Part shown: in pieces, positions 1-8,931 of the stretch
Layout of the letters: each line of letters opens with the position of its first letter
Position numbering within the stretch: the first letter of the stretch is position 1
NCBI RefSeq assembly: GCF_000428745.1
Contig: NZ_AUAN01000003.1
Span: 1 to 64,000, forward strand
DNA: 64,000 nt
Direction of reading: 5' to 3'
Origin: Veillonella magna DSM 19857
Lineage (GTDB): Bacteria; Bacillota; Negativicutes; Veillonellales; Veillonellaceae
The notes under the pieces: generated by a model
What the model was told of the DNA's origin: nothing
Seen by the model: the letters and a program-made list of their open reading frames with translations, nothing else
Database searches by the model: none
Made by a program: the position numbers and the translations under genes

Positions 1-674
1 TAGGCTCCGCTTTGAAAGCCCTCGAAGGCGATCAGAAATATGTTGATAAGATCATCGATCTTATGAACGCTGTTGACGAATACATTCCGACTCCGGAACG
101 TGACACCGATAAGACCTTCTTGATGCCGGTCGAAGACGTGTTCACTATTACCGGTCGTGGTACGGTTGCTACCGGCCGTGTTGAACGTGGCGAAATCAAA
201 GTAGGCGACACTGTTGAAATCGTTGGTTTGCAGGAAAAACCGTCCCAGTCCGTTGTAACCGGTTTGGAAATGTTCCGCAAAACTTTGGATTCCGCAGTAG
301 CCGGCGATAACGTTGGTGCTCTTCTTCGCGGTGTTGACCGTAAAGACATCGAACGCGGCCAGGTTCTTGCTAAACCGGGTACCATTCATCCACACACTAA
401 GTTCAAAGCTGAAGTGTACGTATTGACGAAAGAAGAAGGCGGCCGTCATACTCCGTTCTTCTCCAACTATCGTCCGCAGTTCTACTTCCGTACAACGGAC
501 GTAACCGGTGTTATCAACTTGCCGGAAGGCACTGAAATGTGCATGCCTGGCGATAACATCACTATGGATATCGAATTGATCACTCCGATCGCTATCGAAG
601 AAGGTCTTCGTTTCGCTATCCGTGAAGGCGGCCACACTGTAGGCGCCGGCGTTGTAACTGCTATCGAAGCGTAA
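1..674 (+). CDS. tuf: Elongation factor Tu, C-terminal part (5' end outside window)
   Basis: EF-Tu delivers aminoacyl-tRNA to the ribosome as a GTP complex. The reading frame is open from base 3 (Gly-Ser-Ala-Leu-Lys-Ala-Leu-Glu-Gly), which is the end of the GTPase domain of every EF-Tu, so the gene starts upstream of the window. About 223 residues are present, covering the end of domain 1 and the two beta-barrel domains, with the conserved [13 protein letters not shown] and GGRHTPFF stretches. Codon use is strongly biased to GGT, GAA, AAA and CGT, as expected for a very highly expressed gene. An intrinsic terminator follows about 100 bases after the stop. Identification is secure; only the missing 5' half is unseen. 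Confidence 0.98.
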   Translation, partial: GSALKALEGDQKYVDKIIDLMNAVDEYIPTPERDTDKTFLMPVEDVFTITGRGTVATGRVERGEIKVGDTVEIVGLQEKPSQSVVTGLEMFRKTLDSAVAGDNVGALLRGVDRKDIERGQVLAKPGTIHPHTKFKAEVYVLTKEEGGRHTPFFSNYRPQFYFRTTDVTGVINLPEGTEMCMPGDNITMDIELITPIAIEEGLRFAIREGGHTVGAGVVTAIEA

Positions 675-778
675 GCTGTCGATTGTGGTTATGGTGCATA
701 TTACGGCAGTACTGTTGTAATAACGTAGTGCTATAGGATCTGCATGAGATCCATATATAATAATTCCTTTCCAAGAGA

Positions 779-816
779 ACTCCCGTTGGAGCAACTAAGC
801 TCCGGCGGGAGTTTTT
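779..816 (+). terminator. Intrinsic terminator after tuf
   Basis: A stem with arms ACTCCCG and CGGGAGT (779-785 with 806-812) encloses a second small GGAGC/GCTCC pairing and is followed by five T. It ends the tuf transcript before the tRNA promoter. Confidence 0.85.
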
Positions 817-832
817 GTATCGGTGTTTTTCA

Positions 833-862
833 TTGACAAAGAACTTTGTAGTTTGATACAAT
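833..862 (+). promoter_or_regulatory. Sigma-A-type promoter of tRNA-Ser
   Basis: A perfect -35 TTGACA (833-838) and a -10 TACAAT (857-862) are separated by 18 bases. The -10 box lies 10 bases before the mature tRNA 5' end, so the tRNA is transcribed on its own with a very short leader. Confidence 0.85.
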
Positions 863-872
863 GACAAGGTAT

Positions 873-961
873 GGAGAGGTGTCCGAGTGGTTTAAGGAGC
901 TGGTCTTGAAAACCAGTGATGCGGCAACGCACCGTGGGTTCGAATCCCACTCTCTCCGCCA
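873..961 (+). tRNA. tRNA-Ser (anticodon UGA)
   Basis: The 89-base gene folds as a class II tRNA: acceptor arms GGAGAGG and TCTCTCC, a long variable arm (TGCGGCAACGCA), the T-arm GTGGG-TTCGAAT-CCCAC, and an encoded CCA end. The anticodon stem CTGGT/ACCAG encloses loop CTTGAAA, so the anticodon is TGA at 907-909, reading UCA and probably other UCN serine codons. It stands alone, with its own promoter and terminator. Confidence 0.97.
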
Positions 962-969
962 TGCAATCT

Positions 970-1004
970 AAGCTTTCGGTGTAGGCCGAAAGCTTTTTTA
1001 TTTT
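970..1004 (+). terminator. Terminator of tRNA-Ser
   Basis: A 10-bp perfect stem AAGCTTTCGG / CCGAAAGCTT (970-979 with 986-995) with a 6-base loop is followed by a T-rich run. It sits directly downstream of the tRNA. Confidence 0.88.
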
Positions 1005-1170
1005 ATAGCATACCTGTGGCTTTACATGATATGTACAATTTTAAAGTATGCCTATGGTTTTATAGGATGCGTGCGACTTTACATGATGTACATAATTTTA
1101 TAGGATACGTATGATTTTGCATAATGTATGGCGTTATATGGTGTACGTAACTTCATAGGATATCTGTAAT
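1002..1170. repeat. Degenerate 19-bp tandem array, nine units
   Basis: Nine head-to-tail units of 18-19 bases start at 1002, 1021, 1040, 1059, 1078, 1097, 1116, 1134 and 1152. The approximate consensus is TTTATAGGATRYGTRYGAY; no two units are identical but the register is kept throughout. The array fills the space between the tRNA terminator and the next terminator, and no gene is seen in it. Contiguous, diverged units without spacers exclude a CRISPR array. Confidence 0.85.
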
Positions 1171-1174
1171 TAAC

Positions 1175-1203
1175 AAGGCCTTCGAGATTTTATCGAAGGC
1201 CTT
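1175..1203. terminator. Intrinsic terminator (possibly bidirectional)
   Basis: An 11-bp perfect stem AAGGCCTTCGA / TCGAAGGCCTT (1175-1185 with 1193-1203) is followed by TTTGTTTT. It has no obvious gene of its own upstream apart from the tandem array, so it may insulate the arginine operon from read-through. Confidence 0.75.
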
Positions 1204-1242
1204 TTGTTTTATAAAAATTCATTTTATTTTGAATAAATATAA

Positions 1243-1279
1243 AATAATGCTTGCATTATTCTTTGGGTAGTGCTAGAAT
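1243..1279 (+). promoter_or_regulatory. Promoter and candidate operator of the arginine operon
   Basis: A -35 TTGCAT (1251-1256) and an extended -10 TGCTAGAAT (TAGAAT at 1274-1279) are 17 bases apart. A perfect inverted repeat, AATAATGC-TT-GCATTATT (1243-1260), covers the -35 box. An 18-bp AT-rich palindrome at this place in front of arginine genes suggests an ArgR-type repressor site, but it is not a perfect match to the known ARG box, so the regulator is inferred from context only. Confidence 0.65.
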
Positions 1280-1367
1280 TACGCTAACGTTGGAATAAAA
1301 ATACAAAACTGATTATAAAAATAAATAGCCGCGAATGGCTGATCACAAGAAAGAAGGCGTAACGTAA

Positions 1368-2621
1368 ATGACAGCGTATGAAGGAACACATGAAGAAATA
1401 GATACGAATAAAGGCAATCATGGAAGTAACCATGAAGACATACAGGCACTAATCAAAGAAGGAGTTGCTTTCATAGAGCCTAAGGTAGTAGAGTGGCGAC
1501 GCTATTTACACGCACATCCGGAGCTATCCGGCGAAGAAGAGAACACATCGCTATACATAAAGCAAACGTTGGATACATTAGGAATTCCGTACAATGATCA
1601 GGTATTCGGTCATGCCGTAGTGGCCTGTATCGACAGCGGCAAGCCGGGAAAGACAGTGGCACTGCGAGCCGATATGGATGCATTGCCGGTGAAGGAACAG
1701 ACAGGTGTGGAGTTTGCATCGCACCATGATGGCGTGATGCATGCTTGCGGTCATGACAGTCATATGGCCATTGCCTTGGGAGCTGCCGCTGTACTGAACA
1801 AAGTAAAGAATTTTTTGCAGGGTCGCGTGTATATTGTATTCCAGCCGGCAGAAGAGGAAGCGCTTATTAACGGAGCCAAGAACATTATGGCTTCCGGTGT
1901 ACTGGATGAAGTGGATGAAATCTTTGGACTTCATGTGTGGCCGGGATTGCCGGTAGGTACGGTAGGTGTGCGTGACGGAGCGATGATGGCAGCGTCGGAT
2001 CATTTTTATGTAACTATCACCGGCAAGAGCACGCATGGTGCGGAACCGCACAATGGTATTGATGCGATTGTGGCAGCGGCGAATTGGATTACGGGCATCG
2101 AATCCATTGTGGCCCGTGAAACAGATCCGATGGAAAGCATCGTGGTTACGGTAGGCACGATTAACGGCGGCGATCGATATAACGTAGGCTGCGGTGAGGT
2201 TACGCTGGAAGGGACATGCCGTACCTTTGCACCGGCGAAGCGCGATTATATTGAAACGCGCCTAGCTGAATCACTGCAAGCACTGGATATGCTTTTCCAT
2301 ACTACATCCGAGCTAACCTATAAACGCGGCCACGACGCAACGGTGAACCATACCGCTTCCGCACAGCGACTGCGCAAGGTAGCCGCATCATATGGAATTA
2401 CGGCAGTTACTCCGGAACATCCGTCGATGTGTGCGGAAGACTTTTCTTCATACATTGCCGAAAAACCGGGTGCTTTTTTCTGGCTCGGCACCGGCTACGA
2501 AGGCTGTCTGGCGTTACATAATGCTAGCTTTATCATTGATGAAACAATTTTAAAAACCGGCGTCACCGTTATGTGCGGAGCCGCGGCGGATGTTCTTTTA
2601 GAAACAAAATCGGCAGACTGA
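1368..2621 (+). CDS. M20-family amidohydrolase, probable N-acetylornithine deacetylase role
   Basis: The 417-residue protein belongs to the M20/IAA-amino-acid hydrolase (amidohydrolase) family, di-metal enzymes that remove N-acyl groups from amino acids. It shows the family landmarks RRYLHAHPELSGEE near residue 45, HACGHDSHMA with metal ligands near residue 125, QPAEEE, and STHGAEPHNGID in the lid domain. The start has a ribosome site AAGAAGG about 10 bases upstream. It has roughly 30 extra N-terminal hydrophilic residues compared with usual family members. It is first in an operon with OTC, argC, argB and argD, and no argJ or classical argE is seen here, so release of ornithine from N-acetylornithine is a reasonable but unproven task. 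A general N-acyl-amino-acid or hippurate hydrolase is the alternative. Confidence 0.85.
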   Translation: MTAYEGTHEEIDTNKGNHGSNHEDIQALIKEGVAFIEPKVVEWRRYLHAHPELSGEEENTSLYIKQTLDTLGIPYNDQVFGHAVVACIDSGKPGKTVALRADMDALPVKEQTGVEFASHHDGVMHACGHDSHMAIALGAAAVLNKVKNFLQGRVYIVFQPAEEEALINGAKNIMASGVLDEVDEIFGLHVWPGLPVGTVGVRDGAMMAASDHFYVTITGKSTHGAEPHNGIDAIVAAANWITGIESIVARETDPMESIVVTVGTINGGDRYNVGCGEVTLEGTCRTFAPAKRDYIETRLAESLQALDMLFHTTSELTYKRGHDATVNHTASAQRLRKVAASYGITAVTPEHPSMCAEDFSSYIAEKPGAFFWLGTGYEGCLALHNASFIIDETILKTGVTVMCGAAADVLLETKSAD

Positions 2622-2667
2622 GAACAGATACACCTTAGGTTAGATAACAGAGAGGACAGGGATTACG

Positions 2668-3789
2668 ATGACATTACATATAGAAGGCTTACAAGGGAAA
2701 CAACAAGCATATGCACTGATGCATAAGGCGTGGAAGAATATAGGCGTAACCGATGCGGACGGCTCGCTTATAAGCATGGCGAATACGATGAAGGGGCACA
2801 ACTTTTTAACATTGTTGGACTTGTCGCCGGAAGAAATTACCTATCTCTTAGCTTTGGCGGCAAAGCTCAAAGCAGATAAAAAAGCCGGCTGCGAAGTACC
2901 GCTCATGACAGGGAAGAACATCGCTCTTGTGTTTGAAAAAGATTCCACGCGGACGCGATGCGCTTTCGAAGTAGGAGCTGCCGATCAAGGAGCGCACACT
3001 ACCTATTTGGGACCGACGGGCAGCCAGATGAACAAAAAGGAATCCATAAAGGATACGGCGCGTGTCTTGGGCGCTATGTTTGACGGCATTGAATTCCGCG
3101 GCTTTGCCCAGGAATCGGTAGAGCTTTTGGCCGATTACAGCGGCGTGCCGGTATGGAATGGCTTAACCGATGCGGATCATCCGACACAGACATTGGCTAA
3201 CTTCCTCACCTTGGCGGAGCAATTGGACAAACCCTTATCGGAAGTAACCTTTGTGTATGTAGGCAGCGGTCAATGCAATATGTGCAATGCGTTGATGGCC
3301 GGTGCCGTAAAGCTGGGGATGAACTTTAGATTGGTAGGTCCGGCGGAATATTTCCCGGAAGGATCTTTTGTAAAGGCATGTAAAGCGGTGGCGAAGGAAA
3401 CGGGCGCCACGGTTACTTGGACAGATGATGTGGCTGCCGGTGTGAAGGATGCGGATGTCATCTACACCGGAGTGTGGGTAACCATGGGTGATCCTTACGA
3501 ACTGTGGGGCGAACGTATTGCACAATTTACGCCGTACCGCATTACATCGGACATGATGGCGATGACCGGTAAGGCACAAACAAAATTCTGCCATTGCTTA
3601 CCGGCCTTTCATGATACGCATACGCAGGTGGGCAAGGATATTTTTGAACGCTTCGGTCTTGATGGCATTGAAGTTACCGACGATGTGTTTGAAAGCGAAC
3701 AGTCGTTGGCATTTGAAGAAGCAGAGAACAGATTACATACGATTAAAGCGGTGATGGTTGCTACCTACGGCGACTATCCGTTGAAATAG
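2668..3789 (+). CDS. argF: Ornithine carbamoyltransferase
   Basis: This enzyme transfers the carbamoyl group of carbamoyl phosphate to ornithine to form citrulline. The carbamoyl-phosphate motif STRTR is at residues 93-97, HPTQ at 171-174 and the catalytic HCLP at 309-312; TGVWVTMG matches the ornithine-binding SMG region. The sequence style ([30 protein letters not shown]) is that of the ArcB/ArgI-like branch. At 373 residues it is about 40 longer than usual: the conserved part begins at NFLTLLDLS near residue 45. The only visible ribosome site (AGAGGACAG) serves the upstream ATG, so the extension seems real. The surrounding argC, argB and argD indicate a biosynthetic rather than catabolic role. 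Confidence 0.93.
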   Translation: MTLHIEGLQGKQQAYALMHKAWKNIGVTDADGSLISMANTMKGHNFLTLLDLSPEEITYLLALAAKLKADKKAGCEVPLMTGKNIALVFEKDSTRTRCAFEVGAADQGAHTTYLGPTGSQMNKKESIKDTARVLGAMFDGIEFRGFAQESVELLADYSGVPVWNGLTDADHPTQTLANFLTLAEQLDKPLSEVTFVYVGSGQCNMCNALMAGAVKLGMNFRLVGPAEYFPEGSFVKACKAVAKETGATVTWTDDVAAGVKDADVIYTGVWVTMGDPYELWGERIAQFTPYRITSDMMAMTGKAQTKFCHCLPAFHDTHTQVGKDIFERFGLDGIEVTDDVFESEQSLAFEEAENRLHTIKAVMVATYGDYPLK

Positions 3790-3808
3790 AAAGAGAGGAA
3801 TGACAGTA

Positions 3809-4786
3809 ATGACGGGGGCACAGGAAAAGGTAATGACAAGTGCGACAGCAATGCACAAAGTATTTATCGTGGGACAGGCAGGAACGACGGGACTGCGTAT
3901 TTACGAACGATTGGCGGCGCGACCGGATGTAGAGGTGCTTACCATTGATGAAGAGAAGCGTAAAGATAAAACGGCAATTGCGGATTTGGCTGCAGAAGCG
4001 GACGTTGTCTTTTTATGTTTGCCGGATGCGGCGGCTAACGACGTAGTCGATGCCATCGGTGAGTTGCCTTGCCGCATTATCGATGCCTCCACGGCTCATC
4101 GAACGACGCCGGGCTGGGCCTATGGCTTTGCCGAATTGAGCGACGACTATCGCAAAGGCATTGCTACGACGAAACACATTGCCGTACCCGGTTGCCATGC
4201 CAGCGGAATGGTAGCCATTCTTCATCCTCTGGTAAAGGCGGGCATCGTACCGGCCACCTATCCGGTGACGGTAACCTCCTTAACCGGGTACAGCGGTGGC
4301 GGCAAGTCGATGATTGCCGACTATGAAAGCGCCGATAAGTCGCAAGACTTATATGCACCGCGTCATTACGGCATGGGGCAGATGCATAAACATCTGAAGG
4401 AAGTTGTTCATCATACGGGCCTCGGTATGCCGCCGATTTTTATGCCCATCGTCGATGATTACTACAGTGGTATGATCGTCAGCATCGGATTTCAGACAGC
4501 GGCTTTACACGGTACGGCGGCGGATGTAGAAAGTACCTTGAAAGCTGCCTATAAAGAGGCGAAGCTGATAACGGTGGAGTCACTCAGCAATGAGGGCAAT
4601 GCAGGCTGTATGGCAGCAAACACCAACAGCGGTAAGGATAGTATGATCATTAAAGTCACGGGCAACGAGGACCGCGTGGTTGTCCATGCCATCTTCGATA
4701 ATCTTGGCAAAGGCGCATCCGGTGCGGCGGTGCAGTGTATGAACATTGCGTTGGGCTTGCCGGAAACAACGGGCTTGGCATTGTAG
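3809..4786 (+). CDS. argC: N-acetyl-gamma-glutamyl-phosphate reductase (short, uncommon form)
   Basis: ArgC reduces N-acetylglutamyl phosphate to the semialdehyde with NADPH. An N-terminal Rossmann segment (VFIVGQAGTTG) is followed by IDASTAHR and the catalytic cysteine in PGCHASG (about residue 129). The length, near 325 residues, and the wording of the motifs fit the shorter ArgC subgroup rather than the common 345-residue type. The start is debatable: ATG at 3800 lies one base after AGAGAGG, while ATG at 3809 has the proper 10-base spacing, so the latter is chosen. A further ATG just before HKVFIVG would remove a 15-residue leader. It follows argF by about 20 bases. Confidence 0.93.
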   Translation: MTGAQEKVMTSATAMHKVFIVGQAGTTGLRIYERLAARPDVEVLTIDEEKRKDKTAIADLAAEADVVFLCLPDAAANDVVDAIGELPCRIIDASTAHRTTPGWAYGFAELSDDYRKGIATTKHIAVPGCHASGMVAILHPLVKAGIVPATYPVTVTSLTGYSGGGKSMIADYESADKSQDLYAPRHYGMGQMHKHLKEVVHHTGLGMPPIFMPIVDDYYSGMIVSIGFQTAALHGTAADVESTLKAAYKEAKLITVESLSNEGNAGCMAANTNSGKDSMIIKVTGNEDRVVVHAIFDNLGKGASGAAVQCMNIALGLPETTGLAL

Positions 4787-4918
4787 TGCGTGAGGAAAAA
4801 GAAAGTACGCAGCGAGCCTTTGCGCTTCGGGGCGTATTGTTTATCACAGAAAAGAACCATGAATGGACGAACAGTTGATACAGTGCTTAGGTATATGGAA
4901 AAGACAGAGGGAAGAACT

Positions 4919-5785
4919 ATGACAATGAATGAAATATCAAATGCAATGCGGGCCAAGTTGTTGACCGCAGCGGTACCGTACATTAAAGAATATACGAACA
5001 CCTATGTGGTAGTAAAATACGGCGGCAATGCCATGATTGACGAAGAAATCAAACAATCCGTCATGCAGGATTTGTTGCTCCTTTCATTAGTGGGAGTTAA
5101 AGTCGTACTAGTTCACGGCGGTGGGCCGGACATTAACGATACCCTGGGCAAGATGGGGATTGCCTCACAATTTAAAAACGGCCTGCGTGTTACCGATGAA
5201 GCCACGATGGATGTGGTGCAAATGGTATTGGCTGGGCGCGTGAATAAAAGCCTGGTGGCACACATTGCAAGCCTTGGCGGCAAGGCTACCGGCATTTGCG
5301 GTGTCGACGGTGCTATGATTAAGGTGCATCAAAAAAGTGAAGACCTGGGCTTAGTAGGCACTATCGACAGCATTGACACGGGACTGATTAAAGCATTGGT
5401 GGATAATGGCTATATCCCCGTAGTCGCTTCCGTCGGTGTCGATGATAACGGCACGATTTATAACATTAACGCCGATACGGTGGCCGCTTACATTGCCGGC
5501 GCTTTACAAGCGGAATGCATGGTAGCCATGACAAATATTGACGGCGTTATGCTCAATAAGGACGATCCCACATCACTGGTGCCGAAGCTGACCGAAGCGG
5601 ATACGACCAAGCTGGTAGCGGACGGCGTTATTGCAGGAGGGATGATTCCCAAAGTGGAATGCTGTATCGAAGCCATTCAAAAAGGGGTAAAGAAAGTATT
5701 TATTATCAATGGTGAAATCCCGCATGCCATACTGATTGAATTGCTTACCAACGAAGGTTTGGGCACCATGTTTGTAAAAGAATAA
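4919..5785 (+). CDS. argB: Acetylglutamate kinase
   Basis: ArgB phosphorylates N-acetylglutamate, usually the feedback-controlled step of arginine synthesis. The 288-residue protein has the amino-acid-kinase motifs VVKYGGNAM and LVHGGGPDIN near the N-terminus and GGMIPKVECC in the C-terminal half. The chosen ATG has AGAGGGAAG six bases upstream and gives the normal family length. The frame is open further upstream to a GTG at 4790, which would add 43 residues without recognisable similarity. The gap after argC (132 bases) is longer than elsewhere in the operon and could hide a secondary control point. Confidence 0.93.
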   Translation: MTMNEISNAMRAKLLTAAVPYIKEYTNTYVVVKYGGNAMIDEEIKQSVMQDLLLLSLVGVKVVLVHGGGPDINDTLGKMGIASQFKNGLRVTDEATMDVVQMVLAGRVNKSLVAHIASLGGKATGICGVDGAMIKVHQKSEDLGLVGTIDSIDTGLIKALVDNGYIPVVASVGVDDNGTIYNINADTVAAYIAGALQAECMVAMTNIDGVMLNKDDPTSLVPKLTEADTTKLVADGVIAGGMIPKVECCIEAIQKGVKKVFIINGEIPHAILIELLTNEGLGTMFVKE

Positions 5786-5800
5786 AGAGAGGCGAGTTAC

Positions 5801-7126
5801 ATGGGATATATGGAAATAAACGAACCGATAATGGTTATAATGACGGATACTACGCTATACGGTGCCGGAGAACATACGACATCAACAGATACGGAACCCT
5901 CGTTTGCGTACGATATGGGCGGAGCGGACGAAGCGCCTTCCCCTATAAGTGCACCATCCTATAAAGAACTGGATACAACCTATATTGCTCATACATACGG
6001 ACGCTTTGATGTGTGCTTTGAAAAAGGTGACGGCGTGCTCTTATACGATACGATGGGAAAGGAATACATTGATTTAGGATCCGGCATCGGCGTGACTGCG
6101 TTCGGCAGCGGTGATGCCCTATGGCAACAAGCCGTCATTCATCAGGTGAAGAGGCTGAATCACGTATCGAATTTGTATCATACATTGCCACAGGCAACCT
6201 TGGCAGAAAAGCTATGTCAAAAGACGGGCATGAAGAAAGTATTCTTCTCTAACTCCGGTGCGGAAGCTAACGAATGCGCCATTAAGGCAGCGCGAAAATA
6301 TTCTGCTGATAGATACGGCGACGAACGGACGACGGTAGTTACCTTGGTGAACAGCTTTCACGGACGAACCATTACCACCTTGGCAGCTACGGGACAGGAC
6401 GTGTTCCATCAGCACTTCCATCCCTTCACCAAAGGATTTGCACATGTACCGGCCAATGACTTCGATGCCTTTAAACAATTGGTGGATTCGGATTCATCTA
6501 TATGCGCTATTATGATGGAAATGATTCAAGGCGAAGGCGGCGTTATGCCTTTGAATGCCGGGTATGTGAAACAGGTGGCAGACTATGCGGCGGCGCATGA
6601 CATCTTGGTGGTGGTAGATGAAGTGCAAACCGGGAACGGACGGACAGGCACTCTTTACAGTTACATGCAATTTGGCATTGCACCGGATATCGTGTCAACC
6701 GCGAAGGGCCTTGCCGGCGGACTTCCCATGGGTGCCACCATGTTTAACGACAAGACCGAAGGCGTGCTTGATGCGGGCAGTCACGGCTCTACCTTTGGGG
6801 GCAACCCGATTTGTGCAGCCGGAGCTATTTCGGTTATCGACCGTATCGATGATGCCTTGTTACGCGAAGTGAAAGCAAAGGGACGGTACATTCGCGAAGC
6901 ATTAACCGGAGCACCCGGCGTGCTCAGCATTTCCGGTATGGGTTTGATGGTGGGGATTGAAACCACAGCCGATGCAAAAACAATAGCAAAAGAATGTCTG
7001 AACCGTGGTGTAGTGGTGCTGACAGCCAAAAATAAAGTGCGGTTATTGCCGGCGCTGAATATTCCTCGGGATACACTGAAAAAAGCCGTGGGGATTTTGA
7101 AAGAAGTCATCGGCGAGATGGCTTAG
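5801..7126 (+). CDS. argD: Acetylornithine aminotransferase
   Basis: A class-III pyridoxal-phosphate aminotransferase that makes N-acetylornithine from the semialdehyde with glutamate as donor. Seen are GSGIGVTAFG, the PLP-phosphate region SNSGAEANECAIKAARKY, the VVDEVQTGNGRTG aspartate region and the Schiff-base lysine in STAKGLAGGLPMG. The catalytic part starts at ELDTTYIAHTYGRF, about residue 52, so the 441-residue protein has a long acidic, serine/threonine-rich N-terminal extension. A strong ribosome site (AGAGAGGCG) precedes the first ATG and supports the long form. It is last in the operon; a terminator follows about 135 bases on. Confidence 0.94.
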   Translation: MGYMEINEPIMVIMTDTTLYGAGEHTTSTDTEPSFAYDMGGADEAPSPISAPSYKELDTTYIAHTYGRFDVCFEKGDGVLLYDTMGKEYIDLGSGIGVTAFGSGDALWQQAVIHQVKRLNHVSNLYHTLPQATLAEKLCQKTGMKKVFFSNSGAEANECAIKAARKYSADRYGDERTTVVTLVNSFHGRTITTLAATGQDVFHQHFHPFTKGFAHVPANDFDAFKQLVDSDSSICAIMMEMIQGEGGVMPLNAGYVKQVADYAAAHDILVVVDEVQTGNGRTGTLYSYMQFGIAPDIVSTAKGLAGGLPMGATMFNDKTEGVLDAGSHGSTFGGNPICAAGAISVIDRIDDALLREVKAKGRYIREALTGAPGVLSISGMGLMVGIETTADAKTIAKECLNRGVVVLTAKNKVRLLPALNIPRDTLKKAVGILKEVIGEMA

Positions 7127-7260
7127 TCATCAACTGCGATAGGTGACATAAGGGTCGGGCGGTTAGGAACATTGATTGTCGTTCACGTCATGATAGAAGA
7201 GACAGTCATTAATCATAATAGAAAATACAGTTGTATGAGTTAGTTATATGAATTTTAAAA

Positions 7261-7297
7261 TAAAGCCTTCTTGCTAGTGTGATGCAAGAAGGCTTTA
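7261..7297 (+). terminator. Terminator of the arginine operon
   Basis: A 14-bp perfect stem, TAAAGCCTTCTTGC with GCAAGAAGGCTTTA (7261-7274 with 7284-7297), has a 9-base loop and is flanked by A-rich and T-rich sequence. The rest of the 7127-7484 gap is AT-rich and shows no gene. Confidence 0.8.
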
Positions 7298-7484
7298 TTG
7301 ATACAAAGAAACTTGATAATTACTGACTGATGAGTTATTGTAAAGTCATAAAATAAGTGTATTGTAGTTGGTAAATATGTATAAGTTTATTGTTTATCGA
7401 AAAATTGTAAGTAAACATGGTAGGGGGTAGTGATGGAGGGAGTAAATATATTCTGCTAGTTGTTAGATCATGATAGGAGTGTGT

Positions 7485-8009
7485 ATGATTATGAAAAAAG
7501 TTTGGACAACATTGATTTTAGGAGCTGTGTTATCAGCTTCCTCTGTTATGGCTGCAAATTATCCGCAATATTTATATGGGAATACTTCATATCCGATCCT
7601 TTATGGACATATGGATTATGCTACTTATCTTGATACAAGCTCTGTGGTAATAAAATATATTTCTGAGCATGGTGGGGTAGTTTGGGCTCAAAGTGAAGTG
7701 GGGGTTTCTTTTTCCTATGATGCGTCTACAGGGAATGAAAATGTAAAAAAGGTTAAAGTGCCAAAGGTAATATGGTTTTATATCCCGGAAATGAAGGATG
7801 GGCATGGAATGCACGGTGTGGATATAGATGATAAGAAAGTTGTATTACCTCCTTTTATTAAAGATATTGCATATGTTTCTTATAATGCCGGTAATAGTTG
7901 GACTCCTTTTTATATGCATGATAACTCAGGCTATAATAGTCCAACATATCAGGGACTATGGAAAGGAATGGATATTGTACAGAAGAAGCTAGAAAGATAT
8001 TCACTTTAA
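7485..8009 (+). CDS. Secreted protein of unknown function
   Basis: The protein has about 174 residues, beginning with a clear Sec signal peptide: MIMKKVW, a hydrophobic stretch and a cleavage site after SSVMA-ANY. The mature part is rich in Tyr, Val and Asp and looks like an all-beta exported protein, but I do not recognise its family. The start ATG at 7485 has AGGAG five bases upstream; ATG at 7470 and 7491 are alternatives. It is a single gene of lower GC than its neighbours, lying between the arginine operon and two lipoprotein genes. Confidence 0.7.
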   Translation: MIMKKVWTTLILGAVLSASSVMAANYPQYLYGNTSYPILYGHMDYATYLDTSSVVIKYISEHGGVVWAQSEVGVSFSYDASTGNENVKKVKVPKVIWFYIPEMKDGHGMHGVDIDDKKVVLPPFIKDIAYVSYNAGNSWTPFYMHDNSGYNSPTYQGLWKGMDIVQKKLERYSL

Positions 8010-8177
8010 AATATAAATTAAGAGGAGCTGTTTATTGTAAGAACTTCGTTATTGCGATACATAACCATCCTATCAATATAATTTTTATCTATCCAGATAT
8101 ATAAGAAGAAACTTACTATAATATAAGAAACTACAGATATAGATACATAGTGTCATTGCTGATAATTTTTATTGAGG

Positions 8178-8206
8178 TTGAACCACTCGACATCTGATGA
8201 TACACT
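8178..8206 (+). promoter_or_regulatory. Promoter of the lipoprotein pair
   Basis: TTGAAC (8178-8183) and TACACT (8201-8206) are separated by 17 bases, about 60 bases before the first lipoprotein gene. It is a plausible sigma-A-type promoter judged on sequence only. Confidence 0.5.
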
Positions 8207-8267
8207 AAAAGCATAATTAAATATACTATTTGGTATAGAAACTTGTTTTATGTAAGGAGAGGATGTT

Positions 8268-8918
8268 ATGAAACGACTCATGCTATTGTGTGTATTTGTT
8301 ATGGCGCTGCTGCTAGCCGGTTGTGCGCAGGTGACATCGGAGATTAAGGTGGATTCCGATTTTGGTGGCAGTTGGCAAGCTACCATTCAAGCGCCGGCAC
8401 CGATCAGTAAAGACGATATTTTAAGTGCGGTGGCGGATAAAAAGGAAGGTACACAATCCATTGATGTGACAAAAATTAAGCTGGTACCGGTAGATGCAAC
8501 GGGTAAAGAAATCAGCGGAGATACGCCGGGAATGCGTTCACAAAGTTGGAAACTGGAAACGAAGTTTGCCAACAAAGACGAATTAGCATCGATTAGTAAG
8601 ATTGCTTTTGGACGCAGCAATGGAGACAAAGCGATTAATGTAATTTATCCGTATGGCGACGATCCGGATGTGTACATGTTTAATTTGGGACAAGCATCGG
8701 GAACGACGACGATTACCGTACCGGGTACCATCATTAAAGAAAGCGTAGGCAAGGGCATGGTGAAGAGCGATGATACTATTGTGTTCGCACAAGGTACGCC
8801 GATTAAATTCCAATTTAAGAAATCCGGTTCGTGGGGGATGATCATCGGCGGTGTTTTGGCTATCGTTGTAGTAGCCGGTGGTTTTGTATGGTACCGTCGC
8901 AGACAAGCGGCTGCATAA
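8268..8918 (+). CDS. LppM-like lipoprotein with C-terminal membrane anchor
   Basis: The 216-residue protein starts with a lipoprotein signal peptide whose lipobox is LLAGC (Cys at residue 19). A beta-rich domain follows, and the C-terminus holds one transmembrane helix (GMIIGGVLAIVVVAGGFVWY) and a basic tail RRRQAAA. This lipobox-domain-TM layout is that of LppM/DUF3153-type envelope proteins. AAGGAGAGG precedes the ATG. It is 13 bases upstream of a second lipoprotein gene and probably co-transcribed. The function in the envelope is not known. Confidence 0.75.
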   Translation: MKRLMLLCVFVMALLLAGCAQVTSEIKVDSDFGGSWQATIQAPAPISKDDILSAVADKKEGTQSIDVTKIKLVPVDATGKEISGDTPGMRSQSWKLETKFANKDELASISKIAFGRSNGDKAINVIYPYGDDPDVYMFNLGQASGTTTITVPGTIIKESVGKGMVKSDDTIVFAQGTPIKFQFKKSGSWGMIIGGVLAIVVVAGGFVWYRRRQAAA

Positions 8919-8931
8919 GGGGGAGTTATAG

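Noticed and set aside
1002-1170. Possible CRISPR array in the repeat stretch after tRNA-Ser
   Set aside because: Units are only 18-19 bases, diverged from each other and contiguous; there are no spacers and no cas genes in the window.
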